Origin: JBAZZQ01 sp041658725
GTDB taxonomy: Bacteria > Planctomycetota > Phycisphaerae > JAAYCJ01
Assembly: GCA_041658725.1 (NCBI GenBank)
Contig: JBAZZQ010000007.1
Location: 1 to 64,000, forward strand
Reading direction: 5' to 3'
Length of the DNA stretch: 64,000 nt
In this document: positions 60,635 through 64,000 of the stretch, piece after piece
How positions within the stretch are numbered: position 1 is the first letter of the stretch
Layout: each line of letters opens with the position of its first letter
The notes under the pieces: model-generated
Database searches by the model: none
What the model was told of the DNA's origin: nothing
What the model saw: the letters and a program-made list of their open reading frames with translations, nothing else
Program-made: the position numbers and the translations under genes

Positions 60635-60657
60635 GGACTTCCTCAAGGGTAATTGGG

Positions 60658-60807
60658 CTACCGTGCTTCCGTCGGCTTTATGAATTGAACCGTATGCCCT
60701 TGGCGATAGGCTTTATAATGCTTCCCGCGAATACCACCCTTAAAATCATATTCGGGCAGCATATCGTCTTCGTTCGTTTTTTTATCTTTTGAAATATTCT
60801 TCTTCAT
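60658..60807 (-). CDS. Small basic protein, 49 aa, upstream of an MNT gene
   Basis: A short reading frame with the pattern EYDFKGGIRGKHYKAY, then 'RQGHTVQFIKPTEAR' and a stop. I recognise this layout (acidic-start, EYDFxGGxRGK(H/Y)Y, GHTV) from many small proteins encoded beside toxins and nucleotidyltransferases; no biochemical role is known to me. It ends 23 bases before the MNT start, so both are likely in one transcript. The ribosome site is weak. Confidence 0.7.
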   Translation of the reverse strand: MKKNISKDKKTNEDDMLPEYDFKGGIRGKHYKAYRQGHTVQFIKPTEAR

Positions 60808-60902
60808 ATACTGCACCCGATTTATTTATTTTCAAGTTTACTGCCCCTGCTTATCAATGTCAACGTTTCAAACCCACCATCTTCATCTCATTACCGCCCG
60901 AT

Positions 60903-61325
60903 TTATTCCTTCTTTTGGAAAGCGAGCATGGTGGATTGTTTTCCTCGGACGAATTGAAGGGATTTTTGGCGTTTTTGGCGGTCTTCTTCGGTTTTGGTGG
61001 GTAGGTTTTCGGCTTCGATTAATTCTTTATTGACGATTCCGGTTTCTAATTTTTCGGCGGGAATGGCTTGCGGGGTTAGGACGGTTATGCGGTTGTCGAG
61101 AACTTCGGCGAAACCGCCGGCGACGAAGAAATATTGTTTTTTGTGATTGTTGTCGATTCGTAAGAGGCCGGGACCTAATTTACAGAGTAGGGGTGAATGT
61201 TCGGGTAGGATTCCGAATTGGCCGTCGTGGGCGGTGAATACTACGAAATCGGCGGCTTCATCGACGATCTGGCGTTCGGGAGTTACGATGGTGCATTGAA
61301 GTTGTCCGGCAACTACATCGGCCAT
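60903..61325 (-). CDS. atpC: F-type ATP synthase epsilon subunit
   Basis: A 140-residue epsilon subunit of the F1 rotor stalk. The N-terminal beta sandwich ('CTIVTPERQIVDEAADFVVF', 'GQFGILPEHSPLL') and a helical C-terminus are visible; length is normal. The start at 61325 lies two bases after the atpD stop. It closes the cluster that runs alpha, gamma, beta, epsilon. Confidence 0.92.
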   Translation of the reverse strand: MADVVAGQLQCTIVTPERQIVDEAADFVVFTAHDGQFGILPEHSPLLCKLGPGLLRIDNNHKKQYFFVAGGFAEVLDNRITVLTPQAIPAEKLETGIVNKELIEAENLPTKTEEDRQKRQKSLQFVRGKQSTMLAFQKKE

Positions 61326-61327
61326 GA

Positions 61328-62761
61328 TTACGTTCCCTCGGCCAGCCGTTTGGCCTTTTCGGCGGCTTCTTCGATATTGCCCACGTACATAAAGGCTCGT
61401 TCCGGCAAGTGATCCCACTTACCCTCGCAAAGTTCCTGGAAACTTCGGATCGTATCGGCCAGGGAGGTATAAGTGCCAGGAATGCCTGTAAAAGCCTGAG
61501 CGACGATGAACGGTTGGGAGAAGAATCGTTCGATTTTTCTGGCCCGGCTGACGATTTGTTTGTCTTCTTCGTTTAATTCATCGACGCCGAGAATGGCGAT
61601 AATGTCCTGCAAATCGCGATATCTCTGCAAAATCTGCTGCACCCGTCGGGCTACCGCGTAATGGTCCTCTCCGACGTACTGGGGATCGAGAATGCGTGAG
61701 GTACTGGCCAGTGGATCGATGGCGGGATAAATTCCCTTTTCGGAGATGGCTCGTTCCAGAACGATAAAGGCGTCGAGGTGTGTAAAGGTTGTAGCCGGGG
61801 CTGGGTCGGTCAGGTCGTCGGCGGGGACATAGATGGCCTGAACCGAGGTAACCGCGCCTTGTTTGGTGGAGGTGATTCGTTCCTGGAGAGCGCCCATTTC
61901 CGTGCCCAGGGTCGGCTGATAACCGACGGCGGAAGGCATACGGCCGAGGAGGGCGGAAACCTCAGAACCTGCCTGGACAAATCGGAATATATTGTCGATA
62001 AAGAGGAGGGTTTCGGCTCCGCTTTCATCGCGGAAATATTCCGCCATTGTGAGCGCGGATAGAGCGGCTCGCAAGCGTGCCCCCGGCGGTTCGTTCATCT
62101 GGCCGAAGACCATTGTGGTCTGGTCGATGACGGATTTTCCGGTGTCGCCGATTTTTGTTTCCTGCATTTCCAGCCAGAGATCGTTTCCTTCGCGCGTTCG
62201 CTCTCCGACGCCGGCGAATACCGAATATCCGCCGTGCTTGGTGGCGATCCGGGCGATCAATTCCTGGATAATAACCGTTTTTCCCAATCCCGCTCCACCG
62301 AACAAACCAACCTTTCCGCCGCGGACAAATGGGGCGAGCAAGTCGATGACTTTAATTCCCGTTTCAAATATTTCCGTCTTAGGTTCCAGATCGGCGAACT
62401 CCGGGGCATCGCGATGGATACTTCGCGTCTGTTTGGCCTGGACCGGTCCGCGGCGATCGACCGGCTGACCGAGCAGGTTGAAAACCCGTCCGAGTGTTTC
62501 CTGGCCAACGGGAACCATCACCGGTCCGCCGGTATCGATAATATCCATTCCTCGCACCAAACCGTCCGTAGACCCCAGCGACACAGCCCGCACGCGTCCG
62601 GCGCCGAGTTGCTGCTGAACCTCACAGGTCAGATCGATTTTACCGGCGGGACTTTCGACCTCGACTTTTAACGCGTTTAGAATCGGAGGCAATTGCTCCT
62701 CTTCAAACTGAGCATCCAGTGTCGATCCGATCACTTGTACGATTTTTCCTATATTCGCCAT
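61328..62761 (-). CDS. atpD: F-type ATP synthase beta subunit
   Basis: A 477-residue catalytic subunit. The P-loop GLFGGAGLGKTVIIQEL, 'GVGERTREGNDLW', the Walker B 'ETLLFIDNIFRFVQAGSEVS' and the signature 'PAVDPLAST'-like 'YPAIDPLASTSRI' are present. The length is standard. It is separated from atpG by about 147 bp that hold a palindromic repeat with one GTAACCGTTC end, an unusual interruption of the atp operon. Confidence 0.96.
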   Translation of the reverse strand: MANIGKIVQVIGSTLDAQFEEEQLPPILNALKVEVESPAGKIDLTCEVQQQLGAGRVRAVSLGSTDGLVRGMDIIDTGGPVMVPVGQETLGRVFNLLGQPVDRRGPVQAKQTRSIHRDAPEFADLEPKTEIFETGIKVIDLLAPFVRGGKVGLFGGAGLGKTVIIQELIARIATKHGGYSVFAGVGERTREGNDLWLEMQETKIGDTGKSVIDQTTMVFGQMNEPPGARLRAALSALTMAEYFRDESGAETLLFIDNIFRFVQAGSEVSALLGRMPSAVGYQPTLGTEMGALQERITSTKQGAVTSVQAIYVPADDLTDPAPATTFTHLDAFIVLERAISEKGIYPAIDPLASTSRILDPQYVGEDHYAVARRVQQILQRYRDLQDIIAILGVDELNEEDKQIVSRARKIERFFSQPFIVAQAFTGIPGTYTSLADTIRSFQELCEGKWDHLPERAFMYVGNIEEAAEKAKRLAEGT

Positions 62762-62800
62762 ATCGTTAACCTCTTTTATTCGTCAGTGTATATTCTACTT

Positions 62801-62892
62801 GTAACCGTTCAGCCCACTCCGTCATTGTGCCACGGCTGGCTTGTCCAGCCGTGTCTTAAGAGCACGGTCGGACAAGCCGACCGTGGCACATT
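62801..62892. repeat. Partial GTAACCGTTCAGCC element in the atp operon
   Basis: The left-end motif GTAACCGTTCAGCC (62801-62814) is followed by the TGTGCCACGG palindrome (62824-62892). No right-end motif follows. It separates atpG from atpD. Confidence 0.7.
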
Positions 62893-62908
62893 GGGAGGCA
62901 TCTACTTT

Positions 62909-63781
62909 TTATTTCAAAGCTTCCGCACCGCCGATCAGCTCGGCGAGTTCGCGTGTAATCTGGGCTTGGCGGGCCTTGTTGGCTTGTCGGCCCAGGTGTT
63001 TGATCATTTCTTCGGCGTTATCGGTGGCGGCTTTCATCGCCACCATTCTTGCCACCTGTTCGGAAACGGCGGCGTCTCGGACGCACTGATATAGTGCCAC
63101 CTTCACCGCCTCAGGCAGTAATTCCAGGAGCAACTGCTCGGCGGGCGGGCTGAAATCATATTCAAAACTCCATTGGCCCGGTAATTCGGCTTCGGAGCCG
63201 GTGGTAATTTGTAGTGGAAGTAACTGCAAAACGTTCGGGGTCTGTTTGCTGGTCGAATGGAATTGCATGTAAGCCACATGGACGCCATCGACTTTTCCGG
63301 ATGCGTAAAGGTCCATATATTGATCGGCGATTTCGACGACCTGCGGGTACGTCGCTTCGTCCGGCAGTTTGAAAAAGTGCTCAACCTTTAAACCCAGGAA
63401 TTTTAAATACCCCCACCCCTTTTTCCCGATTACGTCGAATTGTAACTCTCGCTGCCGGCTCAACTGTTCATTTGAAAATGCCTGGGCGCGCTGGAGAACA
63501 TTGCTGTTGTACCCCCCTGCCAAACCGCGGTTGGAGGTGATGACCAGGAGAGCGATTTTTTTTATCGCCTCGTGCTTGGTCAGGAACGGATGCTTTACTT
63601 CGGTGAATTTGGCGATATTGGAGACCATTTCCATGATCTTCCGGGTATAGGGTTTGGCAGCCACGGTTCGGTTGAAGGCTTTCTGAAAGCGCGCCGTGGC
63701 GATCAGTTGCATCGTCCGCGTGATTTTGCGGATGTTCTGAACCGATTTTCGCCGTTTTAAAATGGCCCGTGCTTTCGCCAT
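62909..63781 (-). CDS. atpG: F-type ATP synthase gamma subunit
   Basis: A 290-residue rotor subunit. The N-terminal helix ('RKSVQNIRKITRTMQLIATA') and the C-terminal helix ('MVAMKAATDNAEEMIKHLGR') form the central shaft, and 'LLVITSNRGLAGGYNSNVLQ' is the conserved block in the globular part. The length is normal. It lies six bases after atpA. Confidence 0.94.
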   Translation of the reverse strand: MAKARAILKRRKSVQNIRKITRTMQLIATARFQKAFNRTVAAKPYTRKIMEMVSNIAKFTEVKHPFLTKHEAIKKIALLVITSNRGLAGGYNSNVLQRAQAFSNEQLSRQRELQFDVIGKKGWGYLKFLGLKVEHFFKLPDEATYPQVVEIADQYMDLYASGKVDGVHVAYMQFHSTSKQTPNVLQLLPLQITTGSEAELPGQWSFEYDFSPPAEQLLLELLPEAVKVALYQCVRDAAVSEQVARMVAMKAATDNAEEMIKHLGRQANKARQAQITRELAELIGGAEALK

Positions 63782-63787
63782 GACTTA

Positions 63788-64000
63788 TTATGCCTTAAAC
63801 GTTTTCTTGAATTCCTGAAGAGCGGATTTGAGTTTAGCGTCGATTTCTTTTGTCAGTTCCGCCTTGGCCGAAAGCTCGCGGAATACGTCCGGGTGTTTTT
63901 CGTGGATGAACTTCAATAATTCACGTTCGCAGATTCGCACGCGGGGAATGGGGACATCGTCGAGGAATCCATTAACGCCCGCATAAATCACGATCACCTG
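63788..64000 (-). CDS. atpA: F-type ATP synthase alpha subunit, C-terminal fragment
   Basis: Only the last 70 residues are in the window, and the frame is open at the right edge. 'QVIVIYAGVNGFLDDVPI' and the terminal helical bundle ('LLKFIHEKHPDVF') match the alpha-subunit C-terminus. Order and spacing with atpG confirm it. Confidence 0.85.
   Translation of the reverse strand, partial: QVIVIYAGVNGFLDDVPIPRVRICERELLKFIHEKHPDVFRELSAKAELTKEIDAKLKSALQEFKKTFKA

Overview
This 64 kb window is a bacterial chromosome segment. Its gene content points to the Planctomycetota, most likely a Phycisphaerae-like lineage. The indicators are a SecD-SecF fusion, a pseudopilin-like secreted protein, a PEP-CTERM protein, outer-membrane lipid genes (lptF, lptG, lpxI), futalosine-type menaquinone genes, an unusual sigma factor with helix-turn-helix extensions, and a ParB without an adjacent ParA. 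The placement is inference from gene content; there is no rRNA or tRNA gene to test it with.

Layout. 0-2.2 kb: one orphan gene, a remnant-rich gap with a 38-bp inverted repeat, and comF. 2.3-7.7 kb: an envelope and cofactor run (lptF-lptG-ubiB-trpG/pabA-nfu). 7.7-13.7 kb, minus strand: parB with a membrane coiled-coil protein, a metal P-type ATPase and a DUF2231-like membrane protein. 14-18 kb: a URO-D-like gene divergent from a pseudopilin gene, then a ROK regulator coupled to recO; matching promoters precede the pseudopilin and ROK genes, and one holds a perfect palindrome. 18-19.8 kb: glnA behind a sigma-54 promoter with two upstream dyads. 19.8-21.5 kb: an AAA ATPase plus TOPRIM-like pair that looks like a defence module. 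21.6-26.5 kb: mlaE with an anti-sigma/STAS pair, a HEAT-repeat lipoprotein, and ilvB-ilvN with a duplicated ilvB 5' end. 26.7-34.8 kb, minus strand: a LysM protein, secDF, yajC, tgt and a large secreted protein. 35-45.2 kb: a carbohydrate-binding-module protein, the hybrid sigma factor, a SPOR lipoprotein, a LOG protein, glyA carrying a parS-like site over its start codon, a lipoprotein, dnaA, rdgB, an oxidoreductase and queD. The dnaA plus parS pairing suggests an origin-proximal segment. 45.2-47.7 kb: a 0.9 kb gap with a tandem repeat and a probable structured RNA, a frameshifted PEP-CTERM gene and a HEPN protein. 47.7-57 kb, minus strand: mqnE/TIM-barrel/mqnP, a lipoprotein, an amidohydrolase, lpxI, frr-pyrH, an MNT-HEPN pair and tsf-rpsB. 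57.3-64 kb: ilvC, a MntA-HepT pair, an ECF sigma/membrane protein pair, a small protein plus nucleotidyltransferase, and atpC-D-G with the end of atpA.

Functional themes are branched-chain amino acid synthesis (ilvB, ilvN, ilvC), nitrogen assimilation (glnA), protein export (secDF-yajC), translation (tsf, rpsB, frr, tgt), menaquinone synthesis, and toxin-antitoxin or defence-like modules. Intergenic DNA is unusually rich in dispersed repeats. At least three small elements share the terminal motif GTAACCGTTCAG, and two of them have 8-bp target duplications, so they behave like non-autonomous transposons. No CRISPR array, insertion-sequence transposase, rRNA or tRNA was seen.
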